DNA of 64,000 nucleotides from Zelopaecilomyces penicillatus (GCA_005765155.1 VCCP01000005.1:1674001-1738000), one strand, 5' to 3'; counted from the stretch's first letter, positions 1-13,144 are shown. Made by a program: numbers and translations. Notes: generated by a model from the sequence alone, not told the origin.

Positions 1-1151
1 TAGAAGCCTTGAATTAGGCGACGTCATTACCATCTGGGGAAAGGCGAGAGATCGGGCGTGGGTGAATAGCGTTGAGTCGGCTCAGATCGACATTTACTGG
101 GCGATATGAAGTCACGGGTGAGTTGTCGAGGTCGGCTGACAGGTTGAGGCAGACTCAGCTTTTCTCTTGCCTCGTTAATAGTTGCTCTTGTGGCTGTAAT
201 AGGCAAGCTACGGTTTCATGTGTGATGTCATTGGAGGCTTCCATACTAGTAGTTCCTTGGGCAGATGAATCAGTCCTTTCTGCTTCAAAGAACCACTCCC
301 TTGTTTACCACAAAAGCTATGCAGTGGCTGTAGCTAGGTAAACTGTGATGTCTATAACAGGCGTTGCTGTCAGTGTCAAGCAAAATGACATTTGAACTAG
401 GTAGGTAGTGCATTAGTGGCACCCAGCCGCAAAGCCTTTGTCGGGCAAAGTCACGTCAATCTTCAAGTCATACGATGGCCTGGCCCTGGTCGTTTTAGCT
501 GGTTTGAAGGCCTGCAAGTACATGCATCTTTGCCAGACGTGTTGCATTTCTAGGTCGGCTCGGGTATCCAATCCATCGCCGAGTCGGTGATTGTGTGGAG
601 TTGGGTCAGTGTGGGTTGCAGTTCAGAGTGATGTGTTAATTAGTGGTTGGCGTCAGCGAGACTCGATGCAACGTTTGTCCCAAAACGGAAGTACGTGTAT
701 GCACGGCAATCTACCCGATGAACCGACCAACACAATCGTTAAAGGTGAAGGTGCTGACAGACATAAGACTGGAACAATAATTCGTGTACAAAGTACGGAT
801 ACGGAGTATTACGGAGTCCCTGGTAGGTGTCCCACAGAGCTCGGACTTTATGGTTTGTGTGAGTGTCTGCTGGGTCCGTCCACGTCGCCAATAAACCTTG
901 CTAGTCAATTAGAACTGCTCCCGAATGTCCCAAAATGTAAATTCGTAGTGATGGAGAAGGACTTAGAATCGTATGTTGCAAAAGACCTTCCCCTTTTCTA
1001 TCACTGCAGCTGGCATCTAGGTGGGTTTGCCGTGAGACGTTTCCATAAGAATGCTATTGACTGCCCGTTCTGATGGACTGATGCTTCTGGCTCCTGGTTG
1101 TCGCTACATATCATTTACTACCCACTGACGTTGGGAGAACCGAACCACATC
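1..1151. other. Intergenic region, left edge
   Basis: I see no supportable gene here. An open frame at 591-1073 (+) has no recognisable domain and no typical fungal start context. A TAGGTAGGTAG motif lies at about 399-409. The upstream neighbour of the FAD monooxygenase lies outside the window. Confidence 0.6.
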
Positions 1152-2429
1152 ATGGACTCCACGACCAATCATAGAACAGGTCATTTCCTACAAGGCAAGA
1201 CTATCATTGTGGCGGGTGGTGGCATGGCTGGTTCTGCCTTCGTAGCCAGCCTCCGACATCTATGGGACCCGAAACTAAACGCACCTACCGTTATTGTGTA
1301 CGATCGTGATGCACAGAATACGGTAGCTGAGAGAGAAGGCTATACAATATCTCTCTCAGGTTTCGATAATACCGGCGGCCTTACAGCATTGAGAAAAATT
1401 GGCCTGTTGAAATCAGCACTGGACTATGCTGTTTCTGGCCTTGACGGATCCGGGTCGTTCAAGATTTGGGACCGTGAATGGAAAGAGCTCATCAGCCTCC
1501 GACGAGAGCCATTGCCAGGCATTCCGACGCCAAGCATACGAATCGCCCGGAAAGACTTGCGAAGAGTTCTCCACGGTTCCATGGAAAGCAATAGTCAAAA
1601 CAATGTCCAGTGGGAATCCCAATGCGTATCCGCGATTCAGTTACCCAATGGCCGCATTCGAGTGCGTGTAATCCACGAAGGTGGACTCCGGGAATCAGAA
1701 GAAGACTGTGATCTCCTGGTGGCAGCTGATGGTGCCAACAGCAAGATACGGCACCTGCTTCGCCCAGATGATATCTTGCAGAGCACCGGCGCTGTTCTTC
1801 GAGGAGGGGTGGCAACGGTTGATGAATCGTTAAGAGCGACGATCAAGGAAGACTGGGGTTTCGTATTATCACGCACAGGCGTATCATGCTTCCTGTCACC
1901 AGTTGACAAATATCGCGTGCTGTGGACAATTGGCCACTTTGAAGACGCAGCACCCTGCCTGGATCGAGCTTCGACGAAGGACATACAGACCGTCATCAGC
2001 CGTAGTCTTGAGCTCGGTTCACATTTCCAAGAGCCCTTTCTTTCCATTGTCAAACAGACATATCCCAAGTCAGTCCTGTGCCTCAATGCAAAGGACAAGA
2101 TGCCATTTCCTCACAGCGACATCACTTCGACGCCAATCGTCTTCATTGGAGACAGCAATCACGCGGTGAGTCCGTTTGCAGGTTACGGGGCCAATCTTGC
2201 ACTGAGCGATGGCTATGACTTGGCCGAGCAGCTCTGCAAAGGCTATTCATTGGCGGCTGCGGTCCTGGCCTACGACAAACTCAGTGTGCCCAGGGCAACA
2301 AGGATCCTCAGGGGATCACGGTGGAGGATCAAGGCTGGGCATAGTACAGGCTGGAGATATTGCTTGTTCTGGCTCATGCTGGTGGCGGGCAGATTTGTTG
2401 GGCGGATGTTGCGGAAACGGGCAGCGTGA
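1152..2429 (+). CDS. FAD-dependent monooxygenase (PHBH-like fold)
   Basis: An uninterrupted frame of 425 residues. I start at the ATG at 1152; the frame extends upstream only through a non-ATG codon. The N-terminus has the dinucleotide-binding strand and GGGMAG glycine motif (about residues 18-27). A central DLLVAADGANSK segment is the DG motif that contacts FAD and NAD(P)H. GDSNHAVSPFAGYGANLALSDG (about 333-354) is the GD motif binding the FAD ribose. These three motifs in this order define class A flavoprotein aromatic hydroxylases/monooxygenases, which use NAD(P)H and O2 to hydroxylate or epoxidise small molecules. The C-terminus has a hydrophobic stretch ending in basic residues, possibly a membrane association. 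No polyketide synthase, NRPS or terpene cyclase is visible nearby, so the substrate cannot be named. It could be detoxifying or part of a secondary pathway to the left of the window. Confidence 0.88.
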   Translation: MDSTTNHRTGHFLQGKTIIVAGGGMAGSAFVASLRHLWDPKLNAPTVIVYDRDAQNTVAEREGYTISLSGFDNTGGLTALRKIGLLKSALDYAVSGLDGSGSFKIWDREWKELISLRREPLPGIPTPSIRIARKDLRRVLHGSMESNSQNNVQWESQCVSAIQLPNGRIRVRVIHEGGLRESEEDCDLLVAADGANSKIRHLLRPDDILQSTGAVLRGGVATVDESLRATIKEDWGFVLSRTGVSCFLSPVDKYRVLWTIGHFEDAAPCLDRASTKDIQTVISRSLELGSHFQEPFLSIVKQTYPKSVLCLNAKDKMPFPHSDITSTPIVFIGDSNHAVSPFAGYGANLALSDGYDLAEQLCKGYSLAAAVLAYDKLSVPRATRILRGSRWRIKAGHSTGWRYCLFWLMLVAGRFVGRMLRKRAA

Positions 2430-2972
2430 TAATTCTCGAAACTCGCTAGTTTGGGGAGATATCATATGAAAATATCTGCACCAATTGGTGTAGATGGCGC
2501 GCGCTGGGTGTTATTCGTTGGCCCAACTACGATGTAACTTTTAATACAGATTGTGGACACTTTGTGAATTGTTCGATTGACATCGCTTGGTGTTTGCTTT
2601 TCTTTAGCACATTTCTTGTTAGTTATCCACCGCACGGTGCACAGTGCTATCTTACAGCTGTTGCACCACTTTACGCGATGCACAACGTGTGGATCAGATT
2701 TATGCAGAACGCGGTGCGCGACGCGGTACCCATGCAGCAATTAGTTTTAGTGGCAGGAGCAGCCCAGGAAACAGGAGCTCTGACCCGCGTTGTCTAGGAG
2801 CCATAATCCTAATCGAATCCATCTTGTGTTGCCCTTTCGATGTTCCATTGAAACCCCTCCGCCCTTCAAATCCCTACTACTCGACAGTCTACGGCTATCC
2901 GAATTGACTATCCCCGCTATCTAGTCGTTTGTCTTGTGCTATCCCGTTTGCCAGCTGTGAGCAATCATCACC
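2430..2972. other. Intergenic: 3' of monooxygenase, MSH6 promoter
   Basis: A 543-bp spacer between two genes on the same strand. Short open frames here have no family features. The last ~100 bp before the MSH6 start are pyrimidine-rich, as expected for a fungal 5' leader. I see no exact MluI-type cell-cycle box. Confidence 0.5.
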
Positions 2973-5900
2973 ATGGCAGGTGACAAACCGGCCAGCAGTG
3001 CTCGAACGCCTGCAAAGGCCAACAAGCCAGCTGCTGGTCTTTCATCGTCAGTCAAGCAGCGGTCCATTGCCTCCTTCTTTCAGAAATCATCACCTGGCGG
3101 CCCAGCATCCTCGCCTGCTGCTCGCGATAAGGTGTCTAATCCTCAACCTTCCTCCTGTCTGAAAGAGACCACCAAAGCCAACTCTCTACCCAAGGCGAAA
3201 CCGTCCACCAAGCTTTCAACACCAGTGCCCTCCAGCGATGTGATTGAGCCTCCTAGCTCCCAGGAGAATCTAGACTCGGAGGCTACACCGACCAAAGACT
3301 CTCTTCCAACGCCAACCATGATCACAACGGTTCGGCAGAGAAAGATTCCCACTGCCACAACACCCGCTGTTGGAAGCAGCCCATCACGCAAGGTGCTTCA
3401 TGCTCTAAATTTCTCTCAGTAACCCAACTATAGCTAACCTGAATCTCCAAATAGTCTAAAAAGGTCGTTAGCTACTCCGAGTTATCCGATGATGATGATG
3501 ACGAGCCATTTGCTTATGGTGCTTCATCCCAAGCACGACGCCGGAATAGAACACAGCACGTCGTTAAGGATGAGGATGAATACGGCGATAGCGATGCTGC
3601 AGTGGAAGAGTATGATGAGGGTATGTTTTTCCCCCTTCTCGGGTGTCTGTGTACACACTAACCTATCTAGTAGATGATATGGACGATTTTGTTGTTTCTG
3701 ACGAGTCCGATTTGGAAAGCTCGAAATCAAAGAAGCGAAAACGATCTTCGAAACCTCAAGCCTCTCGAAAGCGTTTCAATTTGTCGCTGCCAGTAAAACC
3801 AGAAAGCGCCCCTGCTGCCAAGGACGACGAGGAGGACATTATGATGGACGAAATCCCAGAAGGCGGCTCCACGGCCAAGCAGTGGAACTACGACCCTGAT
3901 TCCAAAGATAGGCAGCCTGTGACAAAACCAGCTGGCAGGTCTGTCTCAAGGGACCCCAAGATGAAGGAAAAGGCACATACAAAAGAACCCGAAGACCGCT
4001 ACCCTTGGCTGTCTAACTTGCGAGACAAGGAGAAGCGGGCGCCGGGTGACCCTGAGTATGATCCTAGGACAATATTCATTCCACCCGCCGCTTGGAACAA
4101 ATTTTCGCCGTTTGAGAAGCAGTACTGGGAGATCAAGCAGAATCTTTGGGACACAATTGTCTTCTTCAAAAAGGGTAAATTTTATGAGCTCTACGAGAAT
4201 GATGCCACCATAGGCCACCAAGAGTTTGACTTCAAAATGACCGACCGAGTCAATATGCGCATGGTTGGCGTTCCGGAAAGCTCCCTAGACCATTGGGTTA
4301 ATCAATTCATTGCTAAGCAGTACAAGGTTGCTCGTGTGGACCAGATGGAAACCAACCTGGGCAAGGAAATGCGAGAGCGCCAGGATAAGAGTGGCAAAAA
4401 GGCTGACAAGATCATCTCGCGTCAGTTGGCTTGTATCCTAACCTCGGGAACCCTTGTAGATGGCAGCATGCTTCAGGACGACATGGCTGCCTACTGCGTC
4501 GCCATCAAAGAATCCGTCATTGATGACCTGCCGGCATTTGGAATTGCTTTCATAGACACTGCTACAGGAAGATTCTTTCTTTCTCAGTTTGTGGACGACG
4601 TTGACCTAACCAAGTTTGAAACCCTGGTCGCGCAAACCTGCCCCCGAGAACTACTTCTGGAAAAGTCTCATCTGTCTACAAAGGCTCTTCGCATTCTCAA
4701 GAATAACACCAGCCCAACTACCATCTGGACTCATATGAAACCGTTGACAGAATTCTGGGATGCAGATACATCACGTCGAGAGTTGAACTCTGGCAAGTAC
4801 TTCATCATCAACGACGATGAAGAAGAGATTTGGCCTGAGGCTTTGCAAGAATTTAAAGGTGATGACCTAGTTATGTCTGCTCTCGGCGGCTTGGTTTCAT
4901 ACCTGAAGTTCTTGAAGTTGGAGCGTCCTCTACTTTCCCAAGGAAGCTTCGAGGTATACAATCCTATACAGAGAAATGGGACCCTCATTTTGGACGGACA
5001 GACTTTGGTCAACCTTGAGTTATTCTCCAACAATCTCAGCGGCGGCTCCGAAGGGACTTTGTTTAATCTACTTAACAAGTGTGTCACGCCCTTCGGCAAG
5101 CGAATGTTCCGTCAATGGGTTGCGCATCCCCTCTGCGACATTGTGCGTATAAACGAGCGCCTAGACGCCGTTGACATGCTAAATGCCGACCAATCCGTGC
5201 GCGAACAGTTTGCCTCGCAGCTTGTTAAGATGCCAGATCTGGAGCGACTTATTTCACGCATTCATGCCGGTGCTTGTAAACCAGAAGACTTTGTCCGAGT
5301 TCTCGAGGGTTTTGAGCAAATAGAATACACCATGACCCTTGTCGGCGCGTTCAAAGGAGGCAACGGCATTGTCGACAGATTAATCTCATCAATGCCAGAC
5401 CTTGAAGAGCCACTTAGCTACTGGAGGACGGCGTTTGACCGCCATAAGGTCCGCGAGGAAAAGCTATTAATTCCCGAACGTGGCATCGACGAAGATTTCG
5501 ATGACAGCTTAGCCAAGATAGACGAAATAAAGGGGCAGCTGGATGATCTCCTACGAGAGAAGAAGGCGGAGCTCAAGTGTAAGACTCTCAAGTTTACCGA
5601 CGTTGGAAAGGAAATCTATCAGATAGAAACGCCAAAGAGTGTTAAGGTTCCCTCGACCTGGCGCCAAATGTCTGCTACCAAGGATGTCAAGCGATGGTAT
5701 TTTCCTCAACTCACACAGTTGGTCAGAGAGCTCCAGGAAGCTGAAGAGATTCACTCGCAGCTCATCCGAGATGTGGCGTTGCGCTTCTTTCAGAAGTTCG
5801 ATGTCGACTATGCAACTTGGTTGAAAGCAATCCAGATTATCGCGCAACTAGACTGCCTTGTTAGTCTGGCAAAGGCGTCATCATGTCTTGGGGAACCTAG

Positions 5901-6819
5901 CTGCCGCCCGCAGTTTGTCGACGAGGAGCGAAGTCTGCTGGAGTTTGAAGAATTACGGCATCCATGCATGACAAACACTGTGGACGACTTTATTCCAAAT
6001 GACATCAAGCTCGGTGGTGACCAGTCCAAGATCAATCTGCTCACTGGCGCCAACGCAGCTGGCAAGTCGACAATTCTCAGAATGGTATGTTTAAGTCACA
6101 CTTTCTTCTCAACCTTTTGACAATTATAACTAACACATACACAGTCTTGTATCGCAGTCATCATGGCTCAGATTGGATGTTACGTTCCGGCTGTATCAGC
6201 TCGGCTGACCCCCGTAGACCGCATCATGTCTCGTCTTGGTGCTAACGATAACATATTTGCTGCACAGTCAACATTCTTTGTTGAACTTTCGGAAACCAAG
6301 AAAATCCTCGCCGAGGCAACACCGCGCTCACTGGTAATTCTCGATGAACTTGGTCGAGGCACCAGCTCATACGATGGTGTGGCCGTGGCCCAAGCCGTGC
6401 TGCATCATGTCGCATCACATATCGGCTGCATAGGCTTCTTTGCCACACATTACCACTCAATTGCAACTGAGTTTGAGAATCACCCCGAAATTCGTGCTCG
6501 ACGGATGCAAATTCACGTGGATGAGGAGCAGAGGCGCGTGACATTCCTATACAAATTGGAAGACGGTGTTGCTGAAGGCAGTTTTGGTATGCACTGTGCT
6601 GCCATGTGCGGCATCTCCACTCGCGTGATAGAGAGGGCTGAGGTGGCTGCCAAGGAGTGGGAGCACACCAGCCGGCTCAAGGACAGCTTGGACAAGGCAA
6701 AGACGGGATGCTATATTCCATTAGGCATCTTGAGTGACATTGGATCTTTACTAGGTGATAAGGGAGATATTGGTGAGATGGGAGTAGAGGTTCTCCTCAA
6801 GGCTATTGAGAGTCTATGA
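2973..6819 (+). CDS. MSH6: DNA mismatch repair ATPase MSH6 (MutS homolog 6)
   Basis: MSH6 pairs with MSH2 as MutS-alpha, which recognises base mismatches and small loops in the nucleus. I read four exons: 2973-3392, 3455-3620, 3671-6084 and 6145-6819, giving 1224 residues. The N-terminus has a PCNA-binding PIP box, QRSIASFF at 29-36, followed by a low-complexity acidic linker. The MutS I domain carries the mismatch-intercalating Phe-x-Glu as F366-Y367-E368 in GKFYELYE. The ATPase has Walker A GANAAGKST (988-996), interrupted just after by intron 3, and Walker B LVILDELGRG (D1067, E1068). Length and order match fungal MSH6. Intron 1 uses a weak GTGCTT donor chosen because it keeps the conserved SKKVVSYSE-acidic stretch in frame; the plain reading would run to a stop at 3421. 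Introns 2 and 3 have clear donors, and intron 3 has a clear CTAAC branch site. Confidence 0.95.
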
Positions 6820-7440
6820 TGTGTCAATGGAACAAAAAGCGCCGTTTTCTTTTCAATCTAGGGGGTTCATTTTAGGGGTCATTCTCAAGGAAACAAACAA
6901 TGTACAAAAATGGAGTGGGGAGGGGGAACTTCCTGGTCTGGTTAAGGCGTTTTGGGTGAAAGGGGGTGACGTGTTTGCCTAAACATCTAATTTAATTCGA
7001 AGTTGAGTCATAGTTGGCTTTCGAAATACGAAAATAATTGATCGTGACAATAATTCTTTTCGATACGAGCAGCTAGCACTAATTAGAACAACACTTCTCG
7101 ATCTAGCAAGCAGTATTAGAGACACTAAAAAACAGATACATCATTAACATAGAAAAAAAACACAAGATTATGTCCAACAAAAGCAACAGCTAGACTCCGG
7201 AGCACCTATTCCAAGAGGCCGTTTCTCAATGTGTTCAGAGCCAGCGGCTAGAATCTCCAAAACCTGTGATAAAACGCAATAACGGCACTTTAAAAGAAAA
7301 CATCTTGTCCTCTTCCTCCTCATCCTTTCCTGCATTCGTTATTCTCTCTAATTACCTCCCAGAGTTTAGTCAACTAGTCTTGGACTTCTTAACCCATTTG
7401 AGCATCCAATTATGTGAGAGGCTTTTATTCCTTCCCGTTC
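6820..7440. other. Convergent intergenic (MSH6 / zinc-cluster protein)
   Basis: A shared 3' region of two converging genes. It is A/T-rich with A runs near 7145-7165. No gene is seen. An open frame at 7266-7463 (+) overlaps the end of the minus-strand gene and has no domain. Confidence 0.5.
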
Positions 7441-10400
7441 TTAGCCTTCAGGCGGGCTCATAGCAGAGGTCGTCGACGTCGACTCGTTTGGCTCTTTTGG
7501 ATTGAGAAAACGGGAAACGAACCCCAAGGGATTCAATAAAGAGCCAGAAGGTCTAGCGTCTTCTTTCTCTTGGCCCTCGACGTAGTTTTTGACAGCTTGT
7601 TCTTCAAGCTCGTCCTCGGAAATAAACTCAAAGTCTGGCGGAGAAGAGATGACTACTTGCATTTCCGCTGCTGGAGCCTCGACGGCTACATCGTCAGTGT
7701 CTTGACGGCGACGATTCTTGGCCGGAGTGGGTTTGGCTTCGTTGGGTTTCTTGTTTAGTTTTTGGCTCAGATCGTCCTCGTCTGCTTCCATGCCATCTGC
7801 TGAGTCCTCGTCACTCTCATAACTATACTCATGATCAACCTCCCCCTTTGGCTTAGGCATATTCTTGCCCTTCCGGTCCCTGGGCCCTTCATCCTGTAAT
7901 TTCCCAGGAATCTTATTAAACCCATCTGGGAACGGCGGCTGGCCCTTGAACGCAGGCCATGGCAGGTTCCACGCATCTTTATTGGACTGGTTGTTGGGAT
8001 CCGACTGCCATACATTCGTCGTGTTATGAGTCTGGTATAGCGGGTAGATGGTGCGAGCGTAGGCAGGGTATTGTCTAGAGAACTTCTTCTTGGCTATGCC
8101 GAGGGGCTTGGGCATCATTTCATTGGGGATCCAGCCGCTGCGGTTGGGGAGGTTCTTTGCAACGCCTTCTGCGTTTCGGATCCTGCAGCAGCGGGTTTTG
8201 TCTGTATGGAACTAATATTCGAGGGAAGCAAGCAAGTTAGTTCAGGAACTTGGTTCTTTTTGTGCGTGCCAGTTTACCAAGGAGGGAAAAGTAAATGGGG
8301 AGGCGAGAGTACTTACATCTATCTGTTGGTGGACATCGATCTTATCGGGCCCAACCTTTTGAGGTCGATTTGGAATTTTGGGTGCTTTTCGGAAACACCT
8401 AGAACAGTAATGATCCCGGGGCACAAAGTTTGGGTCTTCCGGTCCAAGTTTCTTAATCCAGTCCGGAGACTCAGCTCGTCGCCGTGAATCACGTTGCTGT
8501 CCTGTTTGACGACCTCTCTCACCCGAACTAGACTCATCATCATCATCATCATCACTCCAGCTCAAGTCTACTCGTCTCTGAGCTGTTTTAACAGCCTTTC
8601 CTTTTGCTTTCTTCCGGATTGGTCGGTCAGATTCGGATGAATCTGTGGTGTCTGCTCGTGCCACATCTGGTTTCGTCCTCCTCTGTCGATCCTTTTGAGG
8701 AAGCAGCCGCTTCTTACGCACAGTTGGTCTTGGCAGCTCAACACGTGCGGAGCTCAAGTCGTTTCTTCCTTGGAGAATCAGTCCAAGCTGTACTCCGGGC
8801 TGGAGCTTCGCGGGACACTCTTGCAAGTGCTTCGCTCTTCGGGCTTGACGCTCTTGGCTGGGGCCTGTCCAGAAGATCATGCCACAGTAGCAGCAGCACC
8901 GATCGGGTTCGGCCGAGTACCCCTTGCAGCTACTGGGGTGTTGACGACGTAGAGAAGGATCCAGTGTCTTTAAATCTAGACCACACTTCCAACAATGAGA
9001 ATCGGCAGCGTCATCGCTATCTGGATGGTCACAATGTAGAGGAGCTGCAGCTGGGAGACCCCCCTTGGTCGCTTCAGCCCTACTGCTCCAGTTGTGTGTT
9101 CCACACTTCGCGCAGAATGTGCACTTTGCGCCATTCAGGATCTTGGGCTGACAGATTTGTGAATGCTGTGTTTCCTCAATCTTGGAGAACAGTTTGCTGT
9201 TGCGGCCGCAGCGCTCACAGAAGATTTGCTCTCCTTGAAAACGGGCCCCCGTTGAGGTAACGAGAGCAGGATCATTCACATGCGGCAATGTGACGCGGTC
9301 TTGCTGGCCTGCTATTTCGTGAACTCTCTTCAGGGGGATGACTACCGATCCTTTAGACGCGCAATCCTCAAGAGAAGCATGCTTCACACCCAAAGTCTCC
9401 AGCAGCTTAGACTTGTGTGAGCGTCTCATATGATCGGCTCTTTGTTGCTCATTCCACCATTCATAAAGCGGCTCATCGCACCAAGTACACTTTCGGGCCA
9501 AGTGATGGAGATGCAAGTGCTGATCTAGAGCCCTTTCATCACCCAGTCGGTACGAAAAGCCACAGTCCTTGAACATGCAAGTCAATGTTCGCTTGAGTGC
9601 GAGGTTTCGCATCTGCCAAAAGGAGCTCTGCAGTCTGGCCTGTTCGCTTGGCGTCAGGATGGCCCTGCTAACTTGCGGCACGTTCTCGGACGTCTTAAGC
9701 ATGTTCTCCATGAGTGGTGCCTCTGTGGGGACTCTGAGCTTGACATTGCTTGGCCACGCGAGGAGATGATTGTGGCCTGCAAAGATGCTGGGCTGGATAT
9801 CGCGTGCCCTCTCAAGCTCCTCCATATCTTCCTCCGCCTCAGCGGCTTCGGCAATATCAGAAGCCTCGCTATTTGCGGCATGTTGCCTAGGCACACGCGC
9901 CTGAGTGTGATCAAGAGGAGTCGCCGCTGGGACTAGCCTTTCTGGAGGGGCCGCCCTCGTTTTCTTTTGCAACGAAGCATCACTAATCGGAGCTCTCGGA
10001 ATATAGGCAGATGGTGGAAGAGGAAGTGGACGCCAAGGGGGCTCAGCCCAAAGGATTTTGTGCTCTGCGTCGACAAAACTATACCGCGGCCCCCACACAT
10101 TGCTCTTGGGGATTTGAAGCTTCCAGCTCGTATACTCCCTCTCCAGGATTGAGATTTTCACATCCCGAGTTGGAATCATGGCTCGGATGCGATACCACTC
10201 CTCATGTTTCGTGAATGGCGTAACCATGTAGCTTGGGAAGTCGATTGCTTGCGTTGCATCATTTGTCTGAGGAACAGTCTTTGATATTGCCTGTAGGCTT
10301 ATGCAGTAACGACTTAGATCTTTCATCATATGGCCCGAAAGCCGTCGCAGCTCAGCGACCTTTGTTATGAACTCGTTCAATGTTGACTTAAGCGGAACCA

Positions 10401-12463
10401 TCTCAACCCAGTCATGACAGTCTGGCTCCCACTCGGGAATCATCCGTGTGTCTTTTACATCCCATTCAGGATAAATAATCACAAATCTTTGATTGCCCTG
10501 AACGAGGTTGGATAAAAACACATCCACGTCCTTGTCGCCCATCTTTGGCTCGTTTGGCATCTCAATCGAGAGGGGCTCTCCAGTGATCATACCAGAGTCA
10601 AACATGGAGACTCCATCAACAAGACTCACACGCCGAATCAATGGGTAATCCGTTTTGAAAGCATTCTTCAGCAGCGCTTGTATTGTAGCCAGCGAATATC
10701 GAAAGCAATAAGCTGGTCCCGGAAGCTCGGAACGCTCGCCTTTCACACAGATGGCCTGTACAGGATCTCCACGAGGATAGTGCCCGGGCAGCATAAAGAC
10801 AATATGATCATCCTCGATGGGCTGCTGCTTGAGCTCAACAGTCAAAGGCATGTTCGTTTGCACGGGAACTGGTATCATGAGGTTCAACTGAGACGGTGGG
10901 GTTAGAACAGGCCCATAGAAGGAACCAGTGTTTTCCAGGTCCGTTCCAGTTCTGAACAGTTTGAAGAAGGAGTGTTTAAAAGTGTCTGGATCACGGCCGA
11001 CCAAGACCTCCAAGGCGGTTTGCATGTATGGCGAGTATTGGTTGGCGCCCCAGCGAGATAGCTCTTTTCTCGCCTCCAGTGGCTCTTTCATCTGTGGTAA
11101 TGCCACATAGCATTGCGCCTTGGGAGCGCACTCGCCATTGGGATCAATGCAAGGGATGTCATAACTGATTCGAACGATATCCTTGAGAAGTTGCGCAGCT
11201 GTAGGCTGCCAACTCAGGGGTACGTCCTCATGAATCCGCTTCACAAAAAATGCGCAACACTTTTCATCATTATCGTGATGCCAATGAAAGTGATCTGAAA
11301 CGTACTTCTGCCCGGCGTCCTCTCGGTGAATTGGTACACGAGCCCAGATCTCGTCCACCTTTTCCCCTGTCTTTGCGTCGTAGTGTACAACGGAGTATTT
11401 GGTTTCATCATACAGTTGCAGAGACAACAGATTTCTTACGGCAGTCGCATAAGACTTCCTGTTATGTCGGATAAATGGCACCGAACCCTGGTATCCGTAG
11501 AGTGTACCCCAGTCATTGGGCGTCGTGGGGATCGCATCGGTAGCAGGGTCAGCTCGAGGTATGTAATCATGCTCCGATTCTGAATGAGCGCCCTGAGATT
11601 CGACCGTATCGGATTCCTGATATATTTCATCTTCAATGACTACTGACTCTTCCTCAGAGGAAGATGGTTGTGCTTCTTTTGTCTTGTTATCTAGCACTTC
11701 GATTACCACTCCTTGTCGCGAGACGCGAAACCGTTTTCGATCTTTCATAGCCGTCAGCAAGCCTCAAAAATAGCATAACTCTATACCATGGATGATCACA
11801 TACATGTTGACGGGCCCTCTCCATTCTTACGCTTTCTACTCGTAGCAATGGATTCGAGCAGGGTTGGGCTTTCGGCAGATGGACTTGTCGTTCGCTGTTC
11901 CTTCTTGCGAGGCTGCTGACCTCCTGGGCCATCATTTTTCGAATCCATCAACGTTCCTCGGGAGTTCGAAACGGGGTTACTTCCAGGGGCGTATGCTTGG
12001 CTTCCAGGTCTGATGTAGGAGGATAACTTGTCGCTAGTCTTGTTTCCAGAGCTGCGATGGCAGAAACCTAGTGTGGTCGAACCAGGTCCTGTCCGTTCAC
12101 CTCTCTCCGCCGGATATTTTTCTTGTTCAGCTGCGTACTCCTCAACCTTGGCGTAAGTCAGCGACTTCCAATCTGTTGTTTCTGTCGAGAAGCAAGAAGA
12201 ACACAAGGTACGGGAGAGGACAACTGAACAAGACGAATAAACTCCAAAACAAACGAGGAACAATACACGGGGGCATAACTTTAGAGCAAAGGGGGGGCAC
12301 ATGTGCAGGTCAAGCATAAAAGATGTATTATATCTTTCCAGATGAGAGGGTATCATGGGGGACGGCACAAAGCAGCCAGAACTAGTCGATGCGCACAAAC
12401 CCATTGTTCGAATAGTGGGACGACACTTACATTCCAGTCTGTTTTCTTTGTTTTGCCAAACAT
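7441..12463 (-). CDS. Large zinc-cluster-rich protein of unknown function
   Basis: I do not recognise this family. The proposed exons on the minus strand are 12463-12431, 12164-11804, 11762-8317 and 8211-7441, giving about 1536 residues. The last junction is strong: a GTAAGT donor, an in-frame acceptor, and a Cys-containing region that continues across it. The first exon (11 codons) is the weakest part, since the acceptor at 12164 was chosen by frame. The protein has a charged N-terminus (RKRKNG, then acidic Ser/Glu), a long globular region without known motifs, and several Cys/His groups from about residue 860 on. These include CMFKDC with HLHLHH, CTWCDEP with HMRRSH, FCERCG, CAKCG, CWKCG with HPSSC, CYCG with HLQEC, and YCSRCF. 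It then has an acidic/basic low-complexity tail. The clusters look like C2H2 or treble-clef zinc sites, so nucleic-acid or protein binding in the nucleus is an inference only. Confidence 0.75.
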
Positions 12464-13144
12464 GGATATTTCCTGGACTTTCGTTTTGGGAAATGGTCGT
12501 GTCCCAAGACGGCGATCAGGATGCTTAAGGACAGGCAACCGAACTGTCCGATTTGAGGGGTGGATGGTGAGATGTGTTGTGGGAACTTGTAGTCGCCAAG
12601 GTCGCCATATCATCATGGTAACTTGACTTCCCCATAGACAGTGTATTTATTTTAACAAACTTCACATTACCGTACCCATAGTCTTCACCAATCCCGTCAG
12701 GCAGTACTTGATTCTATTCCCAACGTGATCGGTTAGGGAGCTGATGCATTTGAGTGTGGATGAAACTCGAGGAAGAATAAAGACGCAAAGGTGAACCTGC
12801 GACAAAACGAGTCTTTTGGCTAAAATTAGCCAGTGAAGTAGGTATATTCCATACAATGATCTGCTGCAGCATCTAAAAGGTGCTGAAAATAGCATATTCA
12901 CTTGTGGTCTGTGTCAGGGTCCAGAATCGTACTGTTGTGAATGCCGTCTGTTGCCTAGAAGGGGTGTTCTTCTTTGCTTGGTAACTTGGGATGCAATCGT
13001 CAACATGCTACTGATGCATTTCACAGCGTAGCTTTTCCATTACAGGCTGGCAGATGCGTACGAACAAAGTATGCGATATGTAGATTTTATGGCTAGTAAA
13101 GTTATTGATTCGATGCAGTCTAGCATGTGACTTGAAATGCTCTC
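12464..13144. other. Intergenic: upstream of zinc-cluster gene, 3' of transaldolase
   Basis: Tandem spacer between two minus-strand genes. It should hold the promoter of the zinc-cluster gene (right of 12463) and the 3' UTR of the transaldolase. No coding signal is seen; the short frames carry no domain. Confidence 0.5.

Noticed and set aside
591..1073. 160-codon open frame near the left edge (+)
   Set aside because: No domain, no fungal-like composition or introns, and a weak start context; likely chance.
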